From Pseudomonadota bacterium (GTDB taxonomy: Bacteria; Pseudomonadota; Alphaproteobacteria; Rhodobacterales; Rhodobacteraceae): a stretch of DNA of 64,000 bases. Each line of letters begins with the position of its first letter. Within the stretch, counting starts at the first letter, position 1. Below, piece after piece: positions 45,757 to 55,790 of the stretch. The stretch spans positions 248,001 through 312,000 of the forward strand of contig JAIUPD010000004.1 of assembly GCA_020161615.1 (NCBI GenBank). Reading direction: 5' to 3'. The notes under the pieces were generated by a model. The model saw only the letters and a program-made list of their open reading frames with translations. It did no database searches and was not told the DNA's origin. The position numbers and the translations under genes were made by a program.

Positions 45757-47406
45757 ATGAGTCGAGCGCAAACGGCCGCCTCGGGGGCCGAACGGATTGA
45801 CATGGTCATCGTCGGCGCGGGTTTCGGCGGCATGTATGCCACCTTCAAGTTCCGCGAGATGGGGCTGAACATCGTCAGCATCGAGGAAGGCGGCGATGTC
45901 GGCGGGGTCTGGTACTGGAACCGCTACCCGGGCGCGCGCTGCGACCTGCTGTCGGTCGATTACAGCTATGGTTTCTCGGACGAGGTGCAGCAGGAATGGA
46001 CCTGGACCGAGCAATTCGCCGCCCAGCCCGAGATCCTGGCCTATGCCAATTTCGTCGCCGACCGGCTGGACCTGCGCAAGCATTACCGCTTCAACACAAG
46101 GGTCGAGAGTGCCAGGTGGGATGACGCCCGCCAGCTCTGGGTCGTGCGGACGAATGACGGCACGGTGCTGGAGGCGACCTATTGCGTCATGTCCACCGGC
46201 CCGCTGTCCAAGCCGACCGATCCCGACATTCCCGGCCTGAACCGCTTCAAGGGCCTGACGCTGCGCGCCGCCCGCTGGCCGCATGAGGAGCCGGATCTGA
46301 AGGGCAAGCGGATCGGCGTCCTCGGCACCGGATCCTCGGGGATGCAGATCATCCAGACGCTGGGCCGCACCGATTGCGAGCTGTTCGTCTTCCAGCGCAC
46401 CCCCAGCTTCACCCTGCCGATGCGCAACCGCAAGGTCTCGGACCGGGACGTGGCGGAGCTCAAGGCCAATTACGCCTCGATCCGCGCGGCCTGCCGGTTG
46501 AACCCCACGGGCGGCGCGCGCCCCGTCTCGACCCGGCCCTTCTTCTCGATCCCCGCCGATCACCGGCAGGAGCTGATGGAACAGGCCTGGCAGCACGGCG
46601 GGCATACCTTCCTCGGCATCTTCTCGGACCTGATGGTCAATCAGGCGGCCAATGACCAGGTGGCCGATTTCGTCCGCGACCGGATCCACGAGACGGTGAT
46701 CGACAAGACCCTCGCCGAGAAGCTGAAACCGCGCGGCTATCCGATCTTTGCCCGCCGGCCTTGCCTCGATACCGGCTATTACGAGACCTACAACCGCGCG
46801 AATGTGCATCTGGTCGATTGCCTGCAGGACCCGATCGTCGAGATCACCGAAAAGGGCATCCGCACCCAATCGGGCGAACATGAGCTGGACGTGCTGATCC
46901 TCGCCACCGGCTATGATGCGCTGACCGGCGCGCTGCTGGCCTTCGAGATCACCGGCAAGGACGGCCTCGCGCTCAGGGACAAATGGGAGGGCGGGCCGCG
47001 CTCGCTCTTCGGGATCCTGATGGCGGGTTTCCCCAACCTGTTCATGACCACCGGCCCCAACGGCCCGGCGGCGCTGGCGAATATCTTCACCATTTCCGAG
47101 AATGATGTCGATTTCATCGCGGGGCTCATCGCCCATATGCGGGCGACAGGGCAGGGCACGGTCGAGGCCTCGGCCAAGGCCGAGGAGGCCTGGATGGCGC
47201 AGATCCAGGTGCTGGCCAGCCGCTCGCTGATGCTGAAGGCAAAGACCTGGTGGACCGGCTCGAACGTGAAGGGCAAGCCGCAGGGCATGTCGATGTTCAC
47301 CGGCGGTTTCCACAAGTACCGCGAGGCCTGCGAGGCGGTCGTGGCCAGTGGCTACCGTGACCTCAGCTTCGAGCCCGCACAGCAGCCCGAACCCGTCGCG
47401 GGCTGA
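45757..47406 (+). CDS. flavin monooxygenase, type I Baeyer-Villiger-like, with altered fingerprint
   Basis: The 549-residue protein has an FAD Rossmann motif (VIVGAGFGGMYATF, residues 18-31), the long BVMO fingerprint GGVWYWNRYPGARCD (49-63) and an NADPH Rossmann motif GVLGTGSSGMQ (187-197). The conserved Arg region ARRPCLDTGYYETYNR matches cyclohexanone-monooxygenase-type enzymes. The short fingerprint FxGxxxHxxxWP reads FKGLTLRAARWP: Arg170 replaces His. It has an AGGGAGG ribosome site. It should insert oxygen next to a carbonyl to give an ester or lactone. The His change may alter activity. Confidence 0.9.
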   Translation: MSRAQTAASGAERIDMVIVGAGFGGMYATFKFREMGLNIVSIEEGGDVGGVWYWNRYPGARCDLLSVDYSYGFSDEVQQEWTWTEQFAAQPEILAYANFVADRLDLRKHYRFNTRVESARWDDARQLWVVRTNDGTVLEATYCVMSTGPLSKPTDPDIPGLNRFKGLTLRAARWPHEEPDLKGKRIGVLGTGSSGMQIIQTLGRTDCELFVFQRTPSFTLPMRNRKVSDRDVAELKANYASIRAACRLNPTGGARPVSTRPFFSIPADHRQELMEQAWQHGGHTFLGIFSDLMVNQAANDQVADFVRDRIHETVIDKTLAEKLKPRGYPIFARRPCLDTGYYETYNRANVHLVDCLQDPIVEITEKGIRTQSGEHELDVLILATGYDALTGALLAFEITGKDGLALRDKWEGGPRSLFGILMAGFPNLFMTTGPNGPAALANIFTISENDVDFIAGLIAHMRATGQGTVEASAKAEEAWMAQIQVLASRSLMLKAKTWWTGSNVKGKPQGMSMFTGGFHKYREACEAVVASGYRDLSFEPAQQPEPVAG

Positions 47407-47483
47407 GGCCTTTCACCCCGATGTCGCTTTCACCGGCCGCGCCCGACGCGGCCGGGCAAACCCTGTCACCCCGGAGGCAAACC

Positions 47484-49109
47484 ATGCTGGGTCTCATGCA
47501 GGATCGGCCGCTGCTGATCTCGTCCCTTCTGACGCATGCCGAACGCTACCACCCCCGCGCCGAGATCGTCTCGGTCACCTGTGAAGGGGCGGTGGTGCGC
47601 ACCGATTGGGCGGGGATCGCCCAGCGCGCGCGCAAGGCCGCGCAGGCGCTCAGGCGGCTGGGGGTGAAGCCCGGTGACCGCGTGGCGACGCTGGCCTGGA
47701 ACACGCACCGGCATCTGGAACTCTATTATGCCGCCGCCGGGATCGGCGCGGTGCTGCACACGGTCAATCCCCGGCTCTTCCCCGAGCAGATCGAGTATAT
47801 CCTGAACCATGGCGCGGCCGAGGTTCTGTTGTTCGACGCGCCCTTCCTGCCCTTGGTCGATAGGCTGGCGGGCAAGCTGGATCACGTCCGGCACCGGGTG
47901 GTGTTGTCCGACGCCTTGCGCGAGGGCCGCGCGGATCTGGCCTGCTACGAGGATCTGCTGGCGTCCGAGGATGGCCTGCTGGACTGGCCGGTTTTCGACG
48001 AGCGGCAGGCCTCGGGGCTCTGCTATACCTCGGGCACCACGGGGAACCCGAAGGGCGTGCTCTATTCCCACCGCTCGACCGTGCTTCATGCCTTCCTCTG
48101 CTGTCAGGTCGACGGGCTGCACCTGTCGCGGGCCGATTCCACGTTGCTGGCTGTGCCGCTCTTTCATGTGAACGCCTGGGGGATCCCCTATGCCTCGGCG
48201 CTCTGCGGGGCGAAGCTGGTGTTGCCGGGGCCGAAGCTGGACGGGCAATCGCTTTATGACCTCGCCCGGGCCGAGGGCTGCACCTTCTCGCTGGGGGTGC
48301 CGACCGTCTGGATCGGCCTCTTCAAGTATCTTGACGAGGCGGGGCTCAAGACCTCGGACCTGCCGTTCCAGCGCGTTTTGATGGGCGGTTCCGCCGCGCC
48401 CCGCGCGCTGCTGGAACGCTTCCACGCGGCGGGCATCCACGCCTTCCAGGCCTGGGGCATGTCGGAAACGAGCCCCGTCGCCACCGTCGCCACCCTGCTG
48501 CCGCATCACCGGGATCTGCCCAAGGCGCAGCAGATCGACGTTCTGGCCCGGCAGGGGCGGGCGATGTTCGGGGTCGAGCTGAAGATCGTGGGCGAGGACG
48601 GGACCGAACTGCCGCAGGACGGCAGCGCCTCGGGCGAGCTGATGGTGCGGGGGCCCTGGGTGACCTCGGGCTATTACGGCGGGGTCGGGGGGCAGGTGGT
48701 CGATGCGGACGGCTGGTTCGCGACCGGCGACGTGGCGAAGATCGACGGCGAGGGATTCGTGACGCTGACGGATCGGTCGAAGGACGTGATCAAATCGGGC
48801 GGCGAATGGATCAGCTCCATCGAGCTGGAGAATGCCGCGCTGGGCCATCCGGCGGTCGAGGCCGCGGCGGTCGTGGGCGTCACCCATGAGCGCTGGCAGG
48901 AACGCCCGCTGATGCTGGTGGTGAGGAAGCCGGGGGCTGCGGCGGAGCCCGGCGAGATCCTGACCTTCCTCGAGGACAAGGTGGTGCGCTGGTGGCTGCC
49001 GGACGATGTGGTCTTCGTCGATCACCTGCCGCTGACCGCGACCGGCAAGCTGGACAAGAAGGTCCTGCGCGAGGCGTGGAAGGATCACCTGCTGAACCCG
49101 CAGGCCTGA
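47484..49109 (+). CDS. acyl-CoA synthetase (AMP-forming), fatty-acid type
   Basis: The 541-residue adenylate-forming enzyme has P-loop [42 protein letters not shown], hinge [12 protein letters not shown] and catalytic Lys in [12 protein letters not shown]. The start [11 protein letters not shown] was chosen for GGAGG six bases upstream; an earlier ATG adds 21 residues without a ribosome site. It is cotranscribed with the monooxygenase, 77 bases apart. It activates an acid released from the ester or lactone for beta-oxidation. Confidence 0.92.
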   Translation: MLGLMQDRPLLISSLLTHAERYHPRAEIVSVTCEGAVVRTDWAGIAQRARKAAQALRRLGVKPGDRVATLAWNTHRHLELYYAAAGIGAVLHTVNPRLFPEQIEYILNHGAAEVLLFDAPFLPLVDRLAGKLDHVRHRVVLSDALREGRADLACYEDLLASEDGLLDWPVFDERQASGLCYTSGTTGNPKGVLYSHRSTVLHAFLCCQVDGLHLSRADSTLLAVPLFHVNAWGIPYASALCGAKLVLPGPKLDGQSLYDLARAEGCTFSLGVPTVWIGLFKYLDEAGLKTSDLPFQRVLMGGSAAPRALLERFHAAGIHAFQAWGMSETSPVATVATLLPHHRDLPKAQQIDVLARQGRAMFGVELKIVGEDGTELPQDGSASGELMVRGPWVTSGYYGGVGGQVVDADGWFATGDVAKIDGEGFVTLTDRSKDVIKSGGEWISSIELENAALGHPAVEAAAVVGVTHERWQERPLMLVVRKPGAAAEPGEILTFLEDKVVRWWLPDDVVFVDHLPLTATGKLDKKVLREAWKDHLLNPQA

Positions 49110-49125
49110 GCGCCAATGCGAAAGT

Positions 49126-49155
49126 AAGGCCCCGCTGCTTGCCAGCGGGGCCTTT
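49126..49155. terminator. bidirectional rho-independent terminator
   Basis: A 12-bp perfect stem AAGGCCCCGCTG/CAGCGGGGCCTT with a 5-base loop, ending TTT, between the convergent acyl-CoA synthetase and Liv operons. Confidence 0.85.
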
Positions 49156-49191
49156 GCGCATTCCGGGGGGAGCAGCCCGGACTGGGGGTCG

Positions 49192-50124
49192 TCAGGCGGC
49201 GGACCGCGCCGCCCGTCGCCTCACGAAAGCCTGCAACTCGCCGACCAACCCCCGGCGGAAGAACAGGATCACCGCCAGGAACACCACGCCCTGGATGATC
49301 AGCGCCCATTCGCCGAATTGGGCGAGGTGGTCGTTCAGCATGACGATCAGCGCCGCGCCCACCATCGGCCCCGCCATCGTCCCCAGGCCCCCCAGCAGCG
49401 CCATGAAGATGATCGTGCCGGACACGTGGAACGACAGGTCGTGCAGCGTCGCGATCTGATAGACCGAGGCCTTCATCGCCCCCGCCAGCCCGGCAAGCCC
49501 GGCCGAAAGGGTCAGGGCCACGATCTTGAACCGCTCAGGCACGAAGCCCAGGGATTCCACGCGCCCCTCGTTGTCGCGGATGGCGCGCAGCACCTCGCCG
49601 AAGGGGGAATGGACGATGCGGTAGAAGAACCAGATCGCCGCGACCGAGATCGCCAGGATCAGGTAATAGAGCGACAGGTTCGACGACACGTCGATCACCC
49701 CGAAGAGGTCCGAGCGCGGGATCCGCTGCAGACCGTCCTCGCCATGGGTGAAGGGCGCGCGCAGAAGCAGGAAATAGACGAATTGCGAGATGGCGAGCGT
49801 GATCATCGCGAACTGGATCCCGCCGCGTCGGGCCGAGATCAGGCCCACGACCCAGCCCAGCGCCGCCATGGCGAGGGTTGTCGCGGCGAAGGCGAGTTCG
49901 ATGGAAAGCCCGCCCTCCTTCATCAGCCAGCCGCCGATATAGGCGCCGGTGCCGAAGAACATGGCGTGGCCGAAGCACAGGAGGCCCGCATAGCCCAGCA
50001 GCAGGTTGAAGCTGGAGGCGAAGACCATGAAGCACAGGATGGTCATCAGAAGGATCGGATAGACGAAGAACGGCGCGGCCACGGCCGCCACGGCCAGCGC
50101 GGCGAGGAGCAGGTAGCGGGTCAT
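49192..50124 (-). CDS. livM: Liv-type ABC permease (LivM-like)
   Basis: The 310-residue protein is strongly hydrophobic with 8-9 spans (LLLAALAVAAVAAPFFVYPILLM) and the LivM motifs FNLLLGYAGLLCFGHAMFFG and VGAALIVMLND. It ends in a basic tail (FVRRRAARSAA). Its ATG overlaps the livH stop. It forms the channel with LivH; the substrate is probably an acid of this catabolic regulon rather than leucine. Confidence 0.93.
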   Translation of the reverse strand: MTRYLLLAALAVAAVAAPFFVYPILLMTILCFMVFASSFNLLLGYAGLLCFGHAMFFGTGAYIGGWLMKEGGLSIELAFAATTLAMAALGWVVGLISARRGGIQFAMITLAISQFVYFLLLRAPFTHGEDGLQRIPRSDLFGVIDVSSNLSLYYLILAISVAAIWFFYRIVHSPFGEVLRAIRDNEGRVESLGFVPERFKIVALTLSAGLAGLAGAMKASVYQIATLHDLSFHVSGTIIFMALLGGLGTMAGPMVGAALIVMLNDHLAQFGEWALIIQGVVFLAVILFFRRGLVGELQAFVRRRAARSAA

Positions 50125-51005
50125 CGGGAGGACTCCGGCGAAGAGAACAGGCCATTCGGCCGCAGGATCAGCGCGACGATCATGATGACGAAGATCGCGA
50201 GGTTCGAGGCTTCGGGATAGAAGACCTTGGTCAGGCCCTCGACGATGCCGATCAGATAGCCGGTCAGGATCGCACCCAGGATCGAGCCCATGCCGCCGAT
50301 CACCACCACGGCGAAGATGACGATCATCAGGTTCGAGCCCATCGAGGGCGAGACCTGATAGATCGGCGCGGCCAAGACGCCCCCCAGCCCGGCGAGGCCC
50401 ACGCCGAAGGCATAGGTCAGGCTCATCATCCGCGGCACGTTGATGCCGAAGCTCTCGACAATCTCGGGCCGTTCATTGGCCGCGCGCAGATAAGCGCCGA
50501 GCTTGGTCTTTTCGATCAGAAGCCAGGTCGCGATGCAGACGGCGAGCGAGAAGACCACCACCCAGCCCCGGTAATAGGGCAGGAACATGAAGCCGAGATT
50601 GACGCCGCCCGGCAGGGGTGAGGCATAGGGCAGCCCGGTCGAGCCGAATTCCAGCCGCATCAGCCCCTCGATGATCAGCACCGCCGCGAAGGTGGCGAGC
50701 AGGCTGTAGAGGTGGTCGAGGTGCCGGAGCGGTTTGAGGATGGTCTGTTCCATCAATAGGCCGAAGGCCCCCACCACCACCGGCGCGATGAAGAGCGCAC
50801 CCCAATAGGGGATGCCCAGATGGTTCAGCAGCAGAAGGGCGACGAAGGCCCCCAGCATGTATTGCGCGCCGTGGGCGAAGTTCACCACATGGATCAGGCC
50901 GAAGATGATGGCGAGGCCGAGGCTGAGCATGGCATAGAACGACCCGTTGATCAGGCCGATCAGCAATTGCCCCAGCAGCAGTTGCATCGAGATGTGGTCG
51001 AACAT
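50121..51005 (-). CDS. livH: Liv-type ABC permease (LivH-like)
   Basis: The 294-residue permease has the LivH signature GLINGSFYAMLSLGLAIIFGLIHVVNFAHG and GMGSILGAILTGYLIGIVEG, with about eight membrane spans. It is three bases downstream of the livF gene and overlaps livM by four. It works with the binding protein encoded remotely at 42555-43775. Confidence 0.93.
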   Translation of the reverse strand: MFDHISMQLLLGQLLIGLINGSFYAMLSLGLAIIFGLIHVVNFAHGAQYMLGAFVALLLLNHLGIPYWGALFIAPVVVGAFGLLMEQTILKPLRHLDHLYSLLATFAAVLIIEGLMRLEFGSTGLPYASPLPGGVNLGFMFLPYYRGWVVVFSLAVCIATWLLIEKTKLGAYLRAANERPEIVESFGINVPRMMSLTYAFGVGLAGLGGVLAAPIYQVSPSMGSNLMIVIFAVVVIGGMGSILGAILTGYLIGIVEGLTKVFYPEASNLAIFVIMIVALILRPNGLFSSPESSR

Positions 51006-51008
51006 GGC

Positions 51009-51705
<697 letters not shown>

Positions 51706-51713
<8 letters not shown>

Positions 51714-52458
51714 CGACGCCTCCCATATAGGCGGTGATCACCTCGGGATCGCTCGACACTTCGGCATAGGTGCCTTCGGTCAGCACCTCGCCATGTTGCA
51801 GCACGGTGATCCGCTCGCAGAGGCTGGAGACGACCGAAAGGTTATGTTCGACGATCAGGATGGTGCGCCCGGCCGAGACCTTGCGGATCAGGTCGGTGAT
51901 CGGTTCCACATCCTCGTGCCCCATCCCGGCGGTGGGTTCGTCCAGCAGCATCACCTTGGGGTCGAGCGCGAGGGTCGTGGCAATCTCCAGCGCGCGTTTC
52001 TTGCCGTAGCTGAGTTCGGTCGCGGGCGTATCCTCGCGCCCGGCCAGCCCGACCTGCGCGAGCAAGTCGCGGGCGCGGTCGTTCAGCGGTTCCACGGCCT
52101 TCAGCGAGCGCCAGAACTGGAACGCCGTGCCGTTGTTCGATTGCAGCGCGACGCGGACGTTTTCCAGGCAGGTCAGATGCGGGAAGGTGGCCGAGATCTG
52201 GAAACTGCGCACGAGGCCCAGCTTCGCCACCTGCGCCGAGCGCAGGCGGGTGATGTCCTGACCGTCCAGCAGCACCTGACCCGCGGTCGGGGTCAGGGTC
52301 TTGGTCAGCAGGTTGAAGCAGGTGGTCTTGCCCGCGCCATTGGGGCCGATCAGCGCGTGGATGGAGCCGCGCCGGACCTTCAGATCCACCTCCTTCACCG
52401 CGTGGAAGCCGCCGAAACTCTTGGTCAGCCCCCGCGCTTCGAGTGCGTAATCGCTCAT
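51706..52458 (-). CDS. livG: Liv-type ABC ATPase (LivG-like)
   Basis: The 250-residue ATPase has Walker A GPNGAGKTT, Walker B VMLLDEPTAGMG and H-loop VEHNLSVV. The signature motif reads LSYGKKRA, a common LivG variant. ATG at 52458 was chosen for the GGTGAG upstream; a GTG at 52467 would overlap the acyl-CoA dehydrogenase stop by four bases and is the alternative. It pairs with LivF. Confidence 0.92.
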
Positions 52459-52463
52459 GGCGC

Positions 52464-53648
52464 TCACCGGGAGGGCAGGCCGAGGACGGCCTTGGCAAGG
52501 ATGTTGCGCTGGATCTCGTTCGAGCCGCCAAAGATCGCCGGCGCCCGCGCGTCGAGGAACAGGTTCATCGCGTCGACATGGCCGCCGTCGCCCAGCGGCA
52601 GGTCATCATAGAACCGCGCTTCCTCGCCCGCGACGGCCAGCGTTTCCTCGGTGATGCGCTGGTAGAGTTCGGTGCAGAAGAGCTTCAGCACCGAGACATC
52701 GGCGCCCAGCGTGCCGCCTTCGCGCAGCACCTTGGCGAACCGCTCGAAGGCCGAGCCGAGGTCGTAGAGGTCGAGCCGCAGCTTGGCATAGCGCGAGCGG
52801 AAGGCGGCATCCCCGAAGGCGCCGCGATCCTCGGCCAGCAATTCCAGCCGCTTCAGCGCGTATTCGGGCCGGGACGGCGCGCCGAGGAAAATCCGCTCAT
52901 GCCCCAACACCGCCTTGGCCAGGGCCCAGCCCGCATTGACCTCGCCCACGACATTCTTCGCGGGCACGCGAACATTGTCGAAGAAGACCTCGCAGAAATC
53001 GGCCTCCTCGCGCAGGTTGGGGATGGTGCGGACGACGACGCCGGGCGAGGTCAGGTCCACCAGCAGCACGGTGATGCCGTTCTGCGGCTTGGCGGCCTCC
53101 TTGTCGGTGCGCGCGAGCAGCAGGATCCAGTTCGCGCAATGCGCGAGCGTGGTCCAGATCTTCTGGCCGTTGATGACGAATTCGTCCCCGTCCCGCACGG
53201 CCGAGGTGCGCAGCGAGGCCAGATCCGAGCCCGCATTCGGTTCGGAATAGCCCTGGCACCAGACATGCTCACCGGACAGGATGCGCGGCAGGAAATGCGC
53301 CTTCTGCTCCTCGGTGCCGAATTCAATGAGCAGGGGACCGGTCAGGCCGATGCCATGATCGGGAATGCGCGGGCAGCCCAGCCGCGCCCATTCCTCGACA
53401 TAGACGATGTGCTTGGCGGCATTCAGCCCCATGCCGCCCCATTCCTGCGGCCAGACCGGCGAGAGCCAGCCCTTGCGGGCCAGCGCGTGATACCATTCCG
53501 CCACCTCGTCGAAGACGGGGCGCTGCTTGCGCATGAAGCGCAGATGGGCGGGGCAGGTCCGGTCCACCCAGTCGCGGAAGATCGCGCGGAATTCAGCGTC
53601 CGTCAGCGCGTTCCAATCCTGTTGCTCGGGCATCGCCTGCGTCAGCAT
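52464..53648 (-). CDS. acyl-CoA dehydrogenase, large subunit of a probable alpha2beta2 pair
   Basis: The 394-residue protein has QGYSEPNAGSDLASL, INGQKIWTT and FGGSNEIQRNIL. The base Glu is probably Glu251 in LGHERIFLG, the position used by isovaleryl-CoA and steroid side-chain dehydrogenases. It shares one base (TGATG) with the crotonase stop. With the shorter enzyme at 54439-55533 it resembles heteromeric FadE28/29 or ChsE-type dehydrogenases, which act on bulky or ring-bearing acyl-CoAs. Confidence 0.9.
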   Translation of the reverse strand: MLTQAMPEQQDWNALTDAEFRAIFRDWVDRTCPAHLRFMRKQRPVFDEVAEWYHALARKGWLSPVWPQEWGGMGLNAAKHIVYVEEWARLGCPRIPDHGIGLTGPLLIEFGTEEQKAHFLPRILSGEHVWCQGYSEPNAGSDLASLRTSAVRDGDEFVINGQKIWTTLAHCANWILLLARTDKEAAKPQNGITVLLVDLTSPGVVVRTIPNLREEADFCEVFFDNVRVPAKNVVGEVNAGWALAKAVLGHERIFLGAPSRPEYALKRLELLAEDRGAFGDAAFRSRYAKLRLDLYDLGSAFERFAKVLREGGTLGADVSVLKLFCTELYQRITEETLAVAGEEARFYDDLPLGDGGHVDAMNLFLDARAPAIFGGSNEIQRNILAKAVLGLPSR

Positions 53649-54427
53649 CACAGACCATCCCCGAACACGGCCGGGCGCTTTTCCATGAAGGCGCGCATGG
53701 CTTCCTTGCTGTCGGGATGGCGGGTCATCTCGACCGTCAGATTTTGCTCGAAGCGGTAGCCGTCCTTCAGGCCCATCGTCTCGACGGTGTTGAGGGCGCG
53801 CTTGGCCAGACGGATCGCCGCGGGGCTTTTCGAGGCGATGTTGCGGGCGAGTTCCATCGCCGTGTCCATCAGCTCCTCGGGCTCCACGCAGGCCTCGATC
53901 AGGCCGCGACGATAGAGCTCGGCCGCAGGCACCCGCCAGCCGGTCAGCACCATGCGGCGGGTCAGCGACATGGGGAAGACCCGCATCGTATGGCGCACGC
54001 CGCCCATCAGGCCGATGTCGATCTCGGGCAGGCCGAAGACGGCGTTGGTCGAAGCCACGATCATGTCGGAACAGATCGCCAGCCCCATGCCCGCACCCAG
54101 TGCCGGGCCGTTCACGGCGGCGATGACGGGAACGTTCATCTCCATGATGACGAAGCCCACCTCGCGGGCGCGGCGGAGGTGGCGATAGGTATCGCCCGCC
54201 ACGCCATCCGCGAGTTTGGCGCGCGACTTGATGTCGGCCCCCGCCGAGAAGCATTTGCCCGCGCCGGTCAGAACGATGCAGCGCACGCCGGGGGTTTCGT
54301 TCAATTCGTCAAAGACCTCGATCAGCTCGTCCATGAAGGCGCGCGATTGCGCGTTCACCGGCGGCGCGTCCATGGTGACGATGGCAACGTGGTCGGCGAT
54401 CTGGGTCTTGATCAGCTCGTTTCGCAT
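53648..54427 (-). CDS. enoyl-CoA hydratase/isomerase (crotonase) family protein
   Basis: The 259-residue crotonase has the oxyanion-hole segments FSAGADIKSR and AVNGPALGAGMGLA. Of the two hydratase glutamates, the second is present (Glu135 in FGLPEI) but the first is Gly115. It may therefore be an isomerase, hydrolase or atypical hydratase. AAGGA lies eight bases before the ATG. It sits between the two acyl-CoA dehydrogenase genes, so it should act on their unsaturated product. Confidence 0.9.
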   Translation of the reverse strand: MRNELIKTQIADHVAIVTMDAPPVNAQSRAFMDELIEVFDELNETPGVRCIVLTGAGKCFSAGADIKSRAKLADGVAGDTYRHLRRAREVGFVIMEMNVPVIAAVNGPALGAGMGLAICSDMIVASTNAVFGLPEIDIGLMGGVRHTMRVFPMSLTRRMVLTGWRVPAAELYRRGLIEACVEPEELMDTAMELARNIASKSPAAIRLAKRALNTVETMGLKDGYRFEQNLTVEMTRHPDSKEAMRAFMEKRPAVFGDGL

Positions 54428-54438
54428 GGAATGTCCTT

Positions 54439-55533
54439 TCAGGCAGCGCGTTCGGCAGACAGGAACGCCAGCCGCAGCTCTTCGGGTTGGCCCAGCGTCG
54501 CGTTCAGGGCGATCGCGCGCTTGAGGTAGAGGCCGATGTCGCATTGGTCGGTGAAGCCCATCGCGCCGTGCAGCTGGATCGCCTTGCGGGTGATCGCGGT
54601 GGCACTGTCGCCTGCCCGGGCCTTGGCGGCGAGCACCGCTTGCGCGACCTCGCCCTCGGGCGCGGTCGCGGCGTTGAGGCAGGCGGAACAGGCGAATTCC
54701 GCCTCGGCCCACATATCGACCAGCCGGTGCTGGATCGCCTGGAAACTGGCGATGGTCTTGCCGAATTGCACCCGGTTCGCGGTGTAATCGACGGTGATCT
54801 CCAGCGCGCGGGCGCCGATCCCGGCCAGTTCCGCTGCCAGGGCGAGGCGGGTCGTGGTGATGGCCTGGGTGAGGGCGGTTTCCAGCGCGGCGCCCCGGGC
54901 CAGGACCCTTCCCGCCGGCACGTCATGGAGCGAGACGCTGGCCAGGGTCGCGCCGTCGATGCCCGGGCGGGCGACGACGCGCAGCCCGGGGGCGCTGGCC
55001 GGCAGGTGGATCAGCACCGGTTCGCCGCCCTCGGCCGCCAGCACCAGGAAGCCGGTGGCCGAGCTTGCCCCCGCGACCAGATGCGCGGTGCCGGTCAGCA
55101 GATCGTCGGTCAGCGCCAGCGGCGCCCTGCGGCCCCGGGCATCCTGCCAGAGGACCGGCAGGATCGCCTCGCCCCGGCCCAGCCCGGCGGCGAGGTCGCG
55201 CAAGTGCTCGTCCGGCGGCAGCGCGGCCAGCAGGGTGCCGGGGAAGACGGCGAGCGTCGCGTAGGGCTCGGTGATCAGCGACCGGCCCAGCGCCTCGGCG
55301 GCGACGGTCAGCTCGGGGCGGCCCAGCGCCAAGCCGCCCATATCCTCGGGCAGGGGCAGGGCCAGGAAACCGGCCTCGGCCAGCGCCCTCCAGACCTGCG
55401 GGTCCAGATCGGCCCCGGCGGCGCGGCGGCGGCGGAAGGTGGCGGGGCCATCGGCCTCGGCCGCCAGCGCGGCGAGGCTGTCGCGCAGCATGGCCAGCGT
55501 GGCGTCCGGATCGTCGAGTTGGATGAGGGGCAT
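54439..55533 (-). CDS. acyl-CoA dehydrogenase, small subunit lacking the catalytic Glu
   Basis: The 364-residue protein is short for the family. It keeps the C-terminal FAD-contacting motifs QFGKTIASFQAIQHRLVDM and QLHGAMGFTDQCDIGLYLKRA. At the position of the large subunit's HER the sequence is ITTTRLAL, with no Glu. This is the pattern of the non-catalytic half of alpha2beta2 acyl-CoA dehydrogenases. GGAGG precedes the ATG. It is the first gene of the operon, about 200 bases from operator 3. Confidence 0.87.
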   Translation of the reverse strand: MPLIQLDDPDATLAMLRDSLAALAAEADGPATFRRRRAAGADLDPQVWRALAEAGFLALPLPEDMGGLALGRPELTVAAEALGRSLITEPYATLAVFPGTLLAALPPDEHLRDLAAGLGRGEAILPVLWQDARGRRAPLALTDDLLTGTAHLVAGASSATGFLVLAAEGGEPVLIHLPASAPGLRVVARPGIDGATLASVSLHDVPAGRVLARGAALETALTQAITTTRLALAAELAGIGARALEITVDYTANRVQFGKTIASFQAIQHRLVDMWAEAEFACSACLNAATAPEGEVAQAVLAAKARAGDSATAITRKAIQLHGAMGFTDQCDIGLYLKRAIALNATLGQPEELRLAFLSAERAA

Positions 55534-55731
55534 GGTGCCTCCGGCAGTTGCATCAACGGCGCGGCAGGCTTCCGGCAGGGGCGGCGCAATAGGCGACCCT
55601 CGTCGCCCGAAGGCGAACGGTTTCGCTGTCTGGATTGGCCTCCCCCGCGGGACCAGGGTCCACGCGCTCCGGCTACAGGAGGCGGGTTCGGGGGCTTTTT
55701 GTCAAAACCTATCGCATGCTGGGAAGGCAGT

Positions 55732-55745
55732 TTCACAAGTGTGAA
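55732..55745 (-). promoter_or_regulatory. putative IclR operator 3, upstream of the ACAD/Liv operon
   Basis: TTCACAAGTGTGAA, exactly the reverse complement of operator 1 (5-4-5). It lies in the 257-bp gap before the minus-strand operon that starts at 55533. On the minus strand TTGTGA within it could serve as a -35. Nothing else gene-like is seen in 55534-55790. Confidence 0.75.
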
Positions 55746-55790
55746 ATGCCGGGGTGCAGCGGGCCTTCCGGGGGCGCTGACCGCGCCGCG

